Notes: a model not told the origin generated them from the sequence alone. A DNA stretch of 64,000 nucleotides from Stieleria bergensis (GCA_007745635.1 CP036272.1:4083521-4147520); one strand, 5' to 3'. Shown: positions 25,007-33,587, counted from the first letter of the stretch. Made by a program: numbers and translations.

Positions 25007-26032
25007 TCAACCGGATCGCTTGACGTATTTTTCCGTTCGCTCGGCAAAGAACCTGGGGGCCAGCCGCTCGAAGACCTCCCCGCCGACCCGATGCCCTTCA
25101 GCGAACAAAGGCTTCGTCGCTGCCGTGTTGTCGAGCGTCCACGAACTGTCGGTCATCGGAAAATTCAGGTGGTGGTAGCGTTTGCCCAGCACGATGGACA
25201 GCGGCAACTGCGTCCCCTGAACCTGCGAAATGCTCATTACTTCGGCCACATGCCGAGACCAAAACAACATGCCCGCGTCCCCGCCGGGTGGCGTCAGGCT
25301 GTACGTCGATTGCCCGGTTCCGATCGACAGCATCTCGACTTGGCTCAGGTCCAGCCCTTCGTCGGTCTCCGGTTTCCCCTCGGCCAAGATCCGTGCCGCT
25401 TCGGACAACGCGACGACGCCGGGGTCGATCGCCCACAACCCGCCGTCGGCGTAGTCCTTGCCGTCGGGCAGCGTCTTGTGTGGGAAGTACGTCGGCGCGG
25501 CAGCAGCGGCCACGATAATGTCGGCGACGCGGTAGTCGTATTCCGGTCGCTCGATTGGCAAGTGCGGCGTGCGAAAAACGGCGGTCACGCCATCAGTCAA
25601 GTTCACCGCCGGAACGATTAACCGGCAACGATCGGCATCTCGCATTCGCTGGTCGCCGAAGCCGTCTTCCATGGACGCGGTCAAACGAAACGGGCAGTAT
25701 CGTGACTGAAAGAAGTGATCCAGATTCATCTTGGCCCGTCGACCGAGTAGCTTGCGGGCGGTCGGATAGATCCACCGATAGCGAGCCTTCGGAACATACG
25801 GATCGCGAGCGTGAAAGATCGCTTCGCTGTGTTTGTTGTAGAACGTTTCGACATCGGCAGCCGACATACCGCAACAAAGCGCCGACGCGGTGATCGAGCC
25901 AGTCGACGTGCCGGCGATCAGATCGAAGTATTCCGACAGCGGAGCATCGAGACGTTTTTCAAGTTCAGCCAGAACGCCGATCGCGAACGCGCCTCGAAGT
26001 CCACCGCCGGCTAATGCGAGAATGCGAAACAT
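25007..26032 (-). CDS. Patatin-like phospholipase
   Basis: A 341-aa patatin-family acyl hydrolase. The oxyanion motif G-G-G-L-R-G is at residues 9-14, the nucleophile elbow G-T-S-T-G at about 45-49 (catalytic Ser), and the dyad D-G-G in Y-A-D-G-G-L-W at about residue 218. There is no signal peptide, so a cytoplasmic lipase or phospholipase acting on membrane lipids is expected. Similar enzymes serve lipid turnover or, beside nucleotide cyclases, in CBASS defence. No cyclase is nearby, so a housekeeping role is more likely. Confidence 0.92.
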   Translation of the reverse strand: MFRILALAGGGLRGAFAIGVLAELEKRLDAPLSEYFDLIAGTSTGSITASALCCGMSAADVETFYNKHSEAIFHARDPYVPKARYRWIYPTARKLLGRRAKMNLDHFFQSRYCPFRLTASMEDGFGDQRMRDADRCRLIVPAVNLTDGVTAVFRTPHLPIERPEYDYRVADIIVAAAAAPTYFPHKTLPDGKDYADGGLWAIDPGVVALSEAARILAEGKPETDEGLDLSQVEMLSIGTGQSTYSLTPPGGDAGMLFWSRHVAEVMSISQVQGTQLPLSIVLGKRYHHLNFPMTDSSWTLDNTAATKPLFAEGHRVGGEVFERLAPRFFAERTEKYVKRSG

Positions 26033-26048
26033 GATGTCGTCCTAAAAT

Positions 26049-26111
26049 AGTGGCACGTTGGTCCCCAACGTGATTGTGTCGTTCATTCACGGTGGGGACC
26101 ACCGTGCCACT
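26049..26111. repeat. Double-hairpin palindromic repeat, copy 1
   Basis: Bounded by AGTGGCAC and GTGCCACT. The left arm is CACGTTGGTCCCCAACGTG and the right arm CACGGTGGGGACCACCGTG; each is a hairpin of its own and the two arms also pair with each other. It ends one base before the TGA of the TMEM175-like gene (26113-26115) and separates that gene from patatin. Confidence 0.9.
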
Positions 26112-26112
26112 C

Positions 26113-26685
26113 TCATTCAAACAACTTCTCAATACGCCGATCCGGGATCGTCCACAACACTGCAACAATCGCATAGATCGCAACAGCGGCCAGTGGTTCA
26201 TAGACCGCCACCACCATCGCAGCTCCATACACCACCAGCGACAGTTTGCCTTTCCAATCCGTGCCAACAGCGTTCGCCAACCGCGAGTCCGCACCTTGAA
26301 AGCGAATGATCGACGTTTGCAGCAATTTGTAAGCGACCGCCGCGAATAGCAAGATCGTTCCATACGTCGCGGTTGGCAGCGGGCTAAACTCGCTCGCCCG
26401 CATCCAGTTCGTCCCGAATGGAAGCAGTGACAACCAGAACAAAAGATGCAGATTCGTCCAGAGGATCGTGCCGTTGATTCGATCGGTGACCTGCAACATG
26501 TGATGGTGATTATTCCAATAAATCCCGAGATAAAGGAAACTCATCACATAAGTCGCGATCGACGGCAGGACTTCGGCGAGTCCGGTCCACGAAGTATCCG
26601 ACGGTGCTTTGATGTCGAACACCATCACCGTAATCACGATGGCGATCACGCCATCACTGAATGCTTCGAGTCGTCCTTTCTTCAT
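26113..26685 (-). CDS. TMEM175-family (DUF1211) potassium channel-like protein
   Basis: A 190-aa membrane protein taken from ATG 26685; the upstream 18 residues of the frame come from the palindromic repeat. It opens with R-L-E-A-F-S-D-G-V-I-A-I-V-I-T, the F-S-D-G-V signature of bacterial TMEM175/DUF1211 channels. About six hydrophobic segments follow, with Y-W-N-N-H-H-H-M in the second and L-S-L-L-P-F-G-T-N-W in the third. Bacterial members form tetrameric K+ leak channels. It stands alone on the minus strand between two palindromic repeats. Confidence 0.9.
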   Translation of the reverse strand: MKKGRLEAFSDGVIAIVITVMVFDIKAPSDTSWTGLAEVLPSIATYVMSFLYLGIYWNNHHHMLQVTDRINGTILWTNLHLLFWLSLLPFGTNWMRASEFSPLPTATYGTILLFAAVAYKLLQTSIIRFQGADSRLANAVGTDWKGKLSLVVYGAAMVVAVYEPLAAVAIYAIVAVLWTIPDRRIEKLFE

Positions 26686-26705
26686 GAGGCGAATCGTAGC
26701 ACAAT

Positions 26706-26768
26706 AGTGGCACGGTGGTCTCCACCGTGAATGAATCAATCCATCACGTTGGAGACCAACGTGCCACT
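26706..26768. repeat. Double-hairpin palindromic repeat, copy 2
   Basis: The left arm is CACGGTGGTCTCCACCGTG and the right arm CACGTTGGAGACCAACGTG. It lies in the divergent region between the TMEM175-like gene and the flavin reductase gene, so it is the only copy in a likely promoter region. Confidence 0.9.
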
Positions 26769-26782
26769 ATTTGAGAATCATC

Positions 26783-28441
26783 ATGAATCGACCCGCCGTT
26801 CCGACCGGACGTGATCGCGAAGCCTTCCCGACGCTTTCGCAGGAACAGATCGACCGTGCCACGCGGTTCGGCTCGCTTCAAACGATGGCCGATGGAACTC
26901 GCGTGTTCGAGCGTGGCCAACGGCAAGCCGATTTCTTCATCGTTCTGTCAGGCTGCATCGAGATCTTTGATTACGACTGCGATGGCGCGGCACAGGTCTT
27001 TACCAAACACTGTGACAACCAGTTCACCGGCGAGATCGACTTGTTCAGCGATCGAAAAGTCTTGGTCGCCGGACGCACCGCGGGCGAAACGACAGCCATC
27101 CGCTTCAACCGTCAGCAATTTCGTGAACTGCTGGCGGCCGAACCAGACATCGCCGAGATCGTTTTGCGAGCCTTCATCATTCGGCGTCTTGGGATTCTCC
27201 AGCAGAACCTCGGCGGTTCGATCCTGCTCGGTCATCGCAACGACCCGCTCACTTTGCAAATCCGTCGCTTCCTTCGTGGCAACGGCTATCCGGCTCAAAC
27301 CATCTTTCATGGTGACGAACCGATCGCCGATAAGATCCTGTCCAAGCATAACGCGACCGCCGACGACCTGCCAATGTTGCTATGTCACGGCGAAGAAGTC
27401 TTGCGAAAGCCGTCAATCATGCAAGTCGCCGAAGCGGTCGGCATCGTCGAGTGGCCGACCGCGGGCCGTTGCTATGACCTTGCCGTGATCGGTGGCGGAC
27501 CGGGCGGGATGGCCGCGGCGGTGTACGGAGCGTCGGAAGGTTTGTCGACGGTGGTTCTGGAACGGGAGGCTCCCGGCGGCCAAGCGAGCACGAGCAGCAA
27601 GATCGAAAACTACCTCGGGTTCCCCAATGGTTTGTCCGGCCAAGAACTCGCCGGTCGGGCGCAGATTCAAGCACAAAAGTTCGGTGCAACGCTCGCCCTT
27701 CCGATGCAAGTCACCGGCGTCGTCGGCGACAAACCGCCGTATGAAGTTCAAGTCGAAGGCGGCCCGCCGGTGTCGGCTCGCTCGATCGTCATCGCCAGCG
27801 GAGCGACTTACCGCAAACTCGGCTTGTCGAACGATTCCAAGTACGAAGGCCGCGGCATCCACTACGCGGCAACCGCCATTGAAGCGGGGCTTTGCGAAGG
27901 CAACGAAGTCGTCGTGGTCGGCGGCGGCAACTCGGCCGGCCAAGCCGCCATCTACTTGTCCGGCAAGACCAAACACGTTCACCTGCTGGTCCGCCGCGAC
28001 GGGCTTTCCGAAACGATGTCGGACTACTTGATCCGTCGCATCGAAGCCTCATCAAAGATCACGTTGCACACGCGCACCGAAATCACGCAGCTCGCCGGCG
28101 AACCGAGCTTGCAACAGATCACTTGGACGAACCGGGATACCGGCGAAGTCAAAACCAACGACATCAAGCATCTGTTCTTGATGATCGGCGCGGTGCCGAA
28201 TTCTGGTTTCCTAAACGGTTGCGTGCTCACCGACGCCAACGGATTCATCTGCACCGGTCAAGATGTTATCGCCGAAAACGAATGGAATGAAAAACGCCCG
28301 CCCGAACCATTTGAAACAAGCCTGCCCGCAGTTTTCGCGATTGGCGACATTCGAGCCAACAGCGTCAAGCGAGTCGCCAGCGCCGTCGGCGAAGGCAGCA
28401 TCTGCGTTCAATTCGTCCACCGAGTGATCGCGAACCCATAG
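26783..28441 (+). CDS. Cyclic-nucleotide-binding domain fused to thioredoxin-reductase-like flavoprotein
   Basis: 552 aa from ATG 26783. Residues about 25-130 form a CNMP-type domain (F-I-V-L-S-G-C-I-E-I-F, F-T-G-E-I-D-L-F-S-D-R). Residues about 230-550 are a class II pyridine-nucleotide disulfide reductase fold: V-I-G-G-G-P-G-G-M-A-A-A for FAD, G-G-Q-A-S-T-S-S-K-I-E-N-Y-L-G-F-P, V-V-G-G-G-N-S-A-G-Q-A-A for NADPH and F-A-I-G-D-I-R. The redox C-x-x-C of thioredoxin reductases is absent where expected (the text there is G-I-H-Y-A-A-T), so it is probably a ferredoxin/flavodoxin reductase-type or quinone-reducing enzyme controlled by a ligand. Its stop TAG is supplied by the palindromic repeat. 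Confidence 0.88.
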   Translation: MNRPAVPTGRDREAFPTLSQEQIDRATRFGSLQTMADGTRVFERGQRQADFFIVLSGCIEIFDYDCDGAAQVFTKHCDNQFTGEIDLFSDRKVLVAGRTAGETTAIRFNRQQFRELLAAEPDIAEIVLRAFIIRRLGILQQNLGGSILLGHRNDPLTLQIRRFLRGNGYPAQTIFHGDEPIADKILSKHNATADDLPMLLCHGEEVLRKPSIMQVAEAVGIVEWPTAGRCYDLAVIGGGPGGMAAAVYGASEGLSTVVLEREAPGGQASTSSKIENYLGFPNGLSGQELAGRAQIQAQKFGATLALPMQVTGVVGDKPPYEVQVEGGPPVSARSIVIASGATYRKLGLSNDSKYEGRGIHYAATAIEAGLCEGNEVVVVGGGNSAGQAAIYLSGKTKHVHLLVRRDGLSETMSDYLIRRIEASSKITLHTRTEITQLAGEPSLQQITWTNRDTGEVKTNDIKHLFLMIGAVPNSGFLNGCVLTDANGFICTGQDVIAENEWNEKRPPEPFETSLPAVFAIGDIRANSVKRVASAVGEGSICVQFVHRVIANP

Positions 28442-28497
28442 TGGCACGTTGTTCCCCAACGTGAATACGGACATCACGTTGGAGACCAACGTGCCAC
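28440..28497. repeat. Double-hairpin palindromic repeat, copy 3
   Basis: It lies between two convergent genes. Its first bases (ATAGTGGCAC) provide the TAG stop (28439-28441) of the flavin reductase gene. Its other end is two bases from the TGA of the porin gene. One arm carries a single mismatch (CACGTTGTTCCCCAACGTG). Position and shape would also suit a bidirectional terminator. Confidence 0.88.
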
Positions 28498-28499
28498 GA

Positions 28500-29936
28500 T
28501 CAAAAGAACCAGGTTGCCCACAACAGAACAAAGTCGGCCTGCTTCCCGCCGGCGTCGGTGATGGCGTCGGTGATGGCGTCGCCGGGTTCAAGGTGAACGT
28601 AGGCGGCGGTGGTTTCGATGGATTGGATTGGTCGCCATTCGAGAGCGATCGAGATCGTGTCGCCGATGTAGCGAGCATCGGTTGCATCGCCCGCGATCGC
28701 GGGGACGCCGGGCGGAACATAAATCGCGTCTTCGGTGCTGAACCGCCACAAGAAATCCCACAATACGACGGCGGTTAGCTTTTCGGTAAGTTCGACGTCG
28801 AGGTTGAGGTTCAAGTCGTAGAGGTTGGCCGGCGAGAACGCGGCGGCTTCGCTGAAGTAGCTGTTGTTTGGGTACAAAGCATTGAACGTGCCGAGCCGTC
28901 CGTTGCCTGGACTGCGATCGCCGCTGATGACGTCGAACTTCATTCCCAGTCGTGGTTTGAGTGGGACTTCGGCGAAGGTGTAGCCGGCAACGTTGGCAAT
29001 CGTCCATGCGAAGATTTCGTCGTCGGCAATCGAACCGAATTGCACAATCGGTTCGATGTTGTAGTCCCACCCGTTTCGGACGCCGAAGAAACGCATTCCG
29101 AACGAGTGGCGGTGCTCGTCGCCAGCGACCGAATCGAACCGGGCATCCTTGTTGCGGTAGCCAAGGTAGAAAGCGTCCAAAGATAGTGGCACGCTGGTCC
29201 CCAACGTGTTCTCAGAATTCTTCACGATGGGGACCAACGTGCCACTATGAATCGTCGAGTAGCTTCCCCAGAGCAGTCGGTCGGTCGAAGGGTCGTTGTC
29301 AGACGCATCGCCACCAAAGTTGACATCGGAACCAACGATAAACTGCGTCTCGAACTGATCGTTCTCAAACATGAGTCTCGCGGCATCAAAGCTGCGTCGG
29401 ATGTTGGGACCGTTTCGCGTTGCGACCAAACGGCCCGAACCCAACGAGAAAGTTTGGCGGCCGACTTGGGCCGATAGCCGCCCGCGGTCACCTTCGATCA
29501 ACGTCACGTCGGCCAGCAGTTGCTGGAAGTAGAACGGATCTTCGTCGATCGGCGAGGCTTCAAACGGCGATCCAAATTTGAACGAGCTGCCGACCTCGGT
29601 GAAAGCTCGAAACCAATCGGTCGGCCGATAGTCGATGTCCAGATAGAGCCGCTGCAACAAGTAGTCGTCGTCGGCATCCTCCGCGAAACCGAACTCACGG
29701 TTCCGCCACGACTCAAATTGCTCGCGAAACTCTCCGCTGATCTTCAGCACCGATGGATCAAGGGGTAGTAGCCGCTCGAGCAACGCTTCGTCGGGATCGA
29801 CGTCGACGCGTTCCCGAACAGGACCCGTTTCGGGGATGGCCAGAACGGTATTTGGAGTGGCGTCTTGCCCAAAAGCGCGACCAACACAGCAGACGACCGT
29901 GAGGGCGACGAAAATCCATTTTCGTTTGAAATTCAT
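28500..29936 (-). CDS. Outer-membrane porin, alginate-export-like, with in-frame repeat insertion
   Basis: A 478-aa protein with a signal peptide (M-N-F-K-R-K-W-I-F-V-A-L to A-F-G-Q). It shows alternating beta-strand sequence, R-L-Y-L-D-I-D-Y-R-P-T-D-W-F-R-A, Q-V-G-R-Q-T-F-S-L-G-S-G-R-L-V and R-N-G-P-N-I-R-R-S-F-D-A-A, ending in aromatic F-F. This matches alginate_exp (AlgE-like) beta-barrels. Bases 29185-29246 are a copy of the dispersed palindromic repeat read through in frame as H-S-G-T-L-V-P-I-V-K-N-S-E-N-T-L-G-T-S-V-P-L-S. It probably lengthens a loop, since both flanks still read as barrel sequence. Confidence 0.85.
   Translation of the reverse strand: MNFKRKWIFVALTVVCCVGRAFGQDATPNTVLAIPETGPVRERVDVDPDEALLERLLPLDPSVLKISGEFREQFESWRNREFGFAEDADDDYLLQRLYLDIDYRPTDWFRAFTEVGSSFKFGSPFEASPIDEDPFYFQQLLADVTLIEGDRGRLSAQVGRQTFSLGSGRLVATRNGPNIRRSFDAARLMFENDQFETQFIVGSDVNFGGDASDNDPSTDRLLWGSYSTIHSGTLVPIVKNSENTLGTSVPLSLDAFYLGYRNKDARFDSVAGDEHRHSFGMRFFGVRNGWDYNIEPIVQFGSIADDEIFAWTIANVAGYTFAEVPLKPRLGMKFDVISGDRSPGNGRLGTFNALYPNNSYFSEAAAFSPANLYDLNLNLDVELTEKLTAVVLWDFLWRFSTEDAIYVPPGVPAIAGDATDARYIGDTISIALEWRPIQSIETTAAYVHLEPGDAITDAITDAGGKQADFVLLWATWFF
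29185..29246. repeat. Double-hairpin palindromic repeat, copy 4, inside a gene
   Basis: Same architecture as the intergenic copies (AGTGGCAC to GTGCCACT), with two stem mismatches (CACGCTGGTCCCCAACGTG, CACGATGGGGACCAACGTG). The unit including the terminal AT (29183-29248) is 66 bases, a multiple of three, and contains no stop in the porin frame. The host gene stays open. Confidence 0.88.
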
Positions 29937-29949
29937 GATGATCCGTCAC

Positions 29950-30318
29950 TCAGAGTTTGACGCTGAACAACTCGTGCCAGTCGATGTAGATGAAATACTC
30001 TGCGATCTTGCCGTCGCGGACTTTGAAGACGTCGCAGAACGGAACCGTCAAATCGGAATCGTCCATGCGACGATACGATACCCTGCCGCGATAAACCGCC
30101 GTATCATCCACCGCGAACTTGTCGTCGATGGTGTGCTTGATCGAATGGATGCTGGCGTAGAGGCTGTCGAAGACTTCAGCGACGGCTTCGGTTCCACGAA
30201 CGCTGTCTTGGTTGCCCGGTTGCAACACGCAGTCGTCGGTCAAGAACGTCAAGACGTTTTTCGTTTCCATCGTGTCGATGGCCGGCGAGAGATCGTCGAT
30301 GAAGTCATGTAGAGGCAT
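29950..30318 (-). CDS. NTF2-like/SnoaL-type protein
   Basis: A 122-aa single-domain protein from ATG 30318. The pattern L-T-D-D-C-V-L-Q-P-G-N, G-T-E-A-V-A-E-V-F-D-S-L, D-D-K-F-A-V-D-D-T-A-V-Y-R-G-R-V and F-C-D-V-F-K-V-R-D-G-K-I-A-E-Y-F-I-Y-I-D is that of the SnoaL/NTF2 cone fold, including the usual C-terminal K-I-x-E-Y-x-x-Y-x-D. Members isomerise or hydrolyse small molecules or are polyketide-related cyclases. The substrate is unknown. It is cytoplasmic and lies between the porin and pirin genes on the same strand. Confidence 0.85.
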   Translation of the reverse strand: MPLHDFIDDLSPAIDTMETKNVLTFLTDDCVLQPGNQDSVRGTEAVAEVFDSLYASIHSIKHTIDDKFAVDDTAVYRGRVSYRRMDDSDLTVPFCDVFKVRDGKIAEYFIYIDWHELFSVKL

Positions 30319-30357
30319 CAAAGTTACTTCGGTGAGTGGAGTCGAGCTTGAACTGTC

Positions 30358-31056
30358 TTAGGCAAGATCGAAAACCATGATTTCTGCATCGGTGATCGCT
30401 TGGCAAGTCAGTGCCGTCTCCTCACTGACGGCGGCGGCGTCGCTTGTTTCCAATCGGTGGCCCGCCAGATCGACGCTGCCGTGAAGCACCTGTAACCACA
30501 CATGACGATCGGCTTGGGTTGGAATTTCGACTTTAACGTCTTTCGTCAGCTTGGACAGATAAACACGCGCATCGCTGTGGATGACAAGCGATCCGTCTTG
30601 ACCCTCTGGCGACGCAACCAATCGCAGTTGATCGGCAAGTTGATCGTCGGGGAAGCGTTGTTGCTGGTAGGTCGGTGCTAGACCGCGTTCATTCGGGATC
30701 AACCAGATTTGATAAAAATGAACCGGGCGGTCCGACGAAGGATTGAATTCGCTGTGTTCGATTCCCGTGCCGGCACTGATGCACTGAAACTCGCCCGGCC
30801 CGAGCACTTCGCCGTTGCCCATCGAGTCTTTGTGTTCCAATGCTCCATCGAGCACATAGGAGATGATTTCCATGTTGTCGTGAGCGTGCGTGCCGAAGCC
30901 CTGACCGGGTGCGACGCGGTCCTCGTTCATCACTCGCAGACTTTGGAAACCCATATGATTGGGGTCTCGATAGCCCGCGAACGAAAACGTGGGATAACTA
31001 TTGAGCCAACCGTGTTCGGCGTGGCCGCGCTCGTTTGCTTTGCGTAGTCGAATCAT
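30358..31056 (-). CDS. Pirin-family cupin (quercetinase-type)
   Basis: 232 aa from ATG 31056 (M-I-R-L-R-K-A-N-E-R-G-H); the longer frame upstream translates the palindromic repeat. Pirin hallmarks are the metal ligands in G-F-G-T-H-A-H-D-N-M-E-I-I-S-Y-V-L, then H-S-E-F-N-P-S in I-E-H-S-E-F-N, F-Y-Q-I-W-L-I-P and the C-terminal cupin with L-Q-V-L-H-G-S-V-D-L. Members bind Fe and may act as redox sensors or quercetin 2,3-dioxygenases. It probably belongs to a stress or redox group with its neighbours. Confidence 0.93.
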   Translation of the reverse strand: MIRLRKANERGHAEHGWLNSYPTFSFAGYRDPNHMGFQSLRVMNEDRVAPGQGFGTHAHDNMEIISYVLDGALEHKDSMGNGEVLGPGEFQCISAGTGIEHSEFNPSSDRPVHFYQIWLIPNERGLAPTYQQQRFPDDQLADQLRLVASPEGQDGSLVIHSDARVYLSKLTKDVKVEIPTQADRHVWLQVLHGSVDLAGHRLETSDAAAVSEETALTCQAITDAEIMVFDLA

Positions 31057-31076
31057 TGGTTTGGTTCCTTGTTTAT

Positions 31077-31140
31077 AGTGGCACGTTGGTCCCCAACGTG
31101 TTTGCCTAGTCGCGTTCACGTTGGGGACCAACGTGCTACT
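31077..31140. repeat. Double-hairpin palindromic repeat, copy 5
   Basis: Both arms are of the GTTGG/CCAAC type. The distal end is changed to GTGCTACT. It lies between pirin and the amidohydrolase gene, whose TGA begins two bases away (31142-31144). Confidence 0.88.
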
Positions 31141-31141
31141 A

Positions 31142-32971
31142 TCACTTCGCATAGCCACCGAAGTGAGCCACCGGCGACCACGTCGGGCTGACGGCGGGCA
31201 ACTCGGGATCGAGTTCAGCAAATTCTTTCGACGCGTAGGTAGCTCGGCCATCCACCATCGTTAAAAGCGACTCGATGTCTTTGATCTGTTCCGCGTCGAC
31301 CGAAAAGTAGTCATCCGACAACACGGTCAAGTCGGCGAATTGCCCCGGAGCGATGCGGCCTTTGATTCCATCCTCGCCGCTGAACCAAGCACTGCCGGTC
31401 GTGTAAAGACGCAAGGCTTCATCGCGAGTCAAACAGTTTTCTTTCGGATACAACCGCGTGCCACCGACGGTCTTACCGGCCACCATCCAGTACAACGACA
31501 ACCACGGGTTGTAGCTGGAAACGCGGGTCGCATCGGTGCCGGCCCCGAGCGGAATGCCGCTATCGACCAGCTTTCGCAGCGGTGGTGATTGGGCGGTGAC
31601 TTCTTCGCCGTACCGTTGCAAAAAGTATTCACCCGCAAACGCCATTCGGTTTTGAATCGCCACGCCGCCGCCGAGTGCCTTCACGCGAGCGATGCTTTCG
31701 GGCGAGATCGTTTCGGCGTGATCAATCGCCCAGCGACGGCCGGCGAAGTCGATTTCGTTCTGGTCCAGTTCTTCAAAAACATCAAGCAATTGGCGGATGG
31801 ATTCGTCGTAGGTCGCGTGCTGACGGATCGGCCAGTTGTTCCGCAGCAACAGCCGAGCGACCGGTAGCAACTGTTCCCTCATATCCGGTTCCAACTCGGG
31901 ACGCGGCGAAAGAAAGTTTTCAAAGTCACCGGCTGCCCAAACGAGATACTCGCCACCGCCACGAACCGTGTACCCGTGCAGCGTTCGCATCGCGTCGTTG
32001 TAGTCGCGTTCATTCGCCTGCAACCAACGTCGAAAGTCAACGAACTCCTTGCCAGGTGTTTGCGGGAACAAATAGACGCTGACCCGCATCGGCATCTCGC
32101 CGCGACGCGCGAGCACTTCGGTCGCGATGTAGTTGTCGGGGAAGTTGTGACCGCCGCCGCCCGCATCGACGACACTCGTCAAACCAAAGCGAGCCAACTC
32201 GTGATACCAATGCTTGGTCGAATTGATTTGATCGTTGACCGACATCGCCGGTAACGCTCCGATCGTCTTGTAAAGAATCATCGCGTTGGGTTCGGCGTAC
32301 AATTCCGCTCCGCCGTCGGTGAACACGTAGCGGCTTTGGTCATTGGGCGGCTGAGTGTCCTCGGTGATGCCGAGAGCTTCGCAGCCGGATTGGTTCAAGA
32401 AGCCGACGCTGTACAGGAACATGACGTACACCGGCGTGTCCGGGGCGACCTCGTTGAGTTCGGCAACGGTTGGCAGGCGACGCTCCTCGAATTGGTACGG
32501 CGACCAACCACCGATCACTCGCACCCATTGACCCTTCGGCGTTCGAGCGACTTGCTCGCGGATCATTTCGAGGCCTTCTTTCAACGAACGAACGCCGTCC
32601 CATCGTAATTCCAGGTTGTAGAAGCGACCGCCACGAACTGCGTGGATGTGCGAGTCGTTCAAACCGGGAATGACGGTCCGCCCCTGCAGGTCAATGACCT
32701 TCGTTTTGTCCGTCCTCAGTTGTTCGACCTCCGCGCGATCACCAACACGAACGAACCGGCCGTCCGCGATCGCACATGCGTTGGCATTCGATTGACTTTC
32801 AACGCCGGTGTAGATGTCTGCGTTGAAAAGAATCGTGTCGGCGACGTCGGCCTCTTCGGGAACGAACGTGTCGTTCGGTTGGCCGGTGTAGTCGGGTTGC
32901 TGTGCGATGACGCGGTTGGCTGTCGCAAATGCGACGACGAGAACGATGAAAGCGATTCGATTCATTGTCAT
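31142..32971 (-). CDS. Secreted amidohydrolase (YtcJ-like, amidohydrolase_3)
   Basis: A 609-aa metal-dependent hydrolase with a signal peptide (M-T-M-N-R-I-A-F-I-V-L-V-V-A-F-A to V-I-A-Q). YtcJ-type features are D-T-I-L-F-N-A-D-I-Y-T-G near the N-terminus, V-I-P-G-L-N-D-S-H-I-H with metal-binding histidines, W-A-I-D-H-A-E-T-I, G-A-G-T-D-A-T-R with the catalytic Asp, and G-Q-F-A-D-L-T-V-L-S near the end. It hydrolyses an amide or N-formyl type bond, probably in the periplasm; the substrate is unknown. It is flanked on both sides by palindromic repeats. Confidence 0.92.
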   Translation of the reverse strand: MTMNRIAFIVLVVAFATANRVIAQQPDYTGQPNDTFVPEEADVADTILFNADIYTGVESQSNANACAIADGRFVRVGDRAEVEQLRTDKTKVIDLQGRTVIPGLNDSHIHAVRGGRFYNLELRWDGVRSLKEGLEMIREQVARTPKGQWVRVIGGWSPYQFEERRLPTVAELNEVAPDTPVYVMFLYSVGFLNQSGCEALGITEDTQPPNDQSRYVFTDGGAELYAEPNAMILYKTIGALPAMSVNDQINSTKHWYHELARFGLTSVVDAGGGGHNFPDNYIATEVLARRGEMPMRVSVYLFPQTPGKEFVDFRRWLQANERDYNDAMRTLHGYTVRGGGEYLVWAAGDFENFLSPRPELEPDMREQLLPVARLLLRNNWPIRQHATYDESIRQLLDVFEELDQNEIDFAGRRWAIDHAETISPESIARVKALGGGVAIQNRMAFAGEYFLQRYGEEVTAQSPPLRKLVDSGIPLGAGTDATRVSSYNPWLSLYWMVAGKTVGGTRLYPKENCLTRDEALRLYTTGSAWFSGEDGIKGRIAPGQFADLTVLSDDYFSVDAEQIKDIESLLTMVDGRATYASKEFAELDPELPAVSPTWSPVAHFGGYAK

Positions 32972-32992
32972 GTTGATGTGCTTTTGAAAAAT

Positions 32993-33051
32993 AGTGGCAC
33001 GGTGGTCTCCACCGTGAAGAGTTCACACACGTTGGGGACCAACGCGCCACT
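32993..33051. repeat. Double-hairpin palindromic repeat, copy 6
   Basis: The left arm is of the GGTGG/CCACC type and the right arm of the GTTGG/CCAAC type with one change (AACGCGCC). Its end, read on the minus strand, gives CCATAGTGG, in which TAG (33050-33052) is the stop of the next gene. Confidence 0.88.
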
Positions 33052-33583
33052 ATGGCTTGTGCAGCCAGCCCGCAAACCATTTCGTCAAATTGGGCATGAC
33101 CAGCCATGTCAACGTGATCACCGCCGCAAGGACCACGACAGCGGTCACCAAAACTGGATGGATGAACGAAAGCTGCGGTGCCAGCAGTCGCGACCAAAAC
33201 AGCACGACAGGAAAAACGCCCAGCCACGTGACCACGGCCATTTTCCATCGCGGTGGTGTCTTGCCGGAATCACCGCGAAAAAACGCTTCCAGACCATGCA
33301 AATTGCGATGCACCGGATCGCCTTCGACCAAGTCGGCGACTTCGGCCTGCCAGTCGGCAAACAAATCCGAAGCGTAAAACTCGGCCATGTGTTCTTCGCT
33401 GCCGAACGATCGCAGGATGCCGTACTCACGCGGCCGACTCGCATCGGTCGGTCGCAACAGGTGGGCTCCCGTGGTTCCGTGATGGCCCATCGACCGAGCG
33501 ACGAAGCTTTTCAATGCTTCTTCAAACTCGGCTTCCTTGCCTTCGCGAACGATGCGTGTGATGGCGCAGTGGATGCCTGGCAT
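33050..33583 (-). CDS. Antibiotic-biosynthesis-monooxygenase-like protein with C-terminal membrane segments
   Basis: A 177-aa protein. Residues 1-95 form an ABM ferredoxin-like domain (C-A-I-T-R-I-V-R-E-G-K-E-A-E-F-E-E-A-L, Y-G-I-L-R-S-F-G-S). The C-terminal part has two hydrophobic helices (about residues 114-132 and 140-163), as in membrane-tethered ABM proteins. These proteins are usually small oxygenases or of unknown function. It lies four bases from the isochorismatase-like gene, so the two form an operon. The stop codon is contributed by a palindromic repeat. Confidence 0.88.
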   Translation of the reverse strand: MPGIHCAITRIVREGKEAEFEEALKSFVARSMGHHGTTGAHLLRPTDASRPREYGILRSFGSEEHMAEFYASDLFADWQAEVADLVEGDPVHRNLHGLEAFFRGDSGKTPPRWKMAVVTWLGVFPVVLFWSRLLAPQLSFIHPVLVTAVVVLAAVITLTWLVMPNLTKWFAGWLHKP

Positions 33584-33587
33584 CTGG

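Noticed and set aside
25007-26032. Patatin as a CBASS effector
   Set aside because: No CD-NTase, ubiquitin-like or HORMA/TRIP13 gene is nearby; the neighbours are ordinary metabolic genes.
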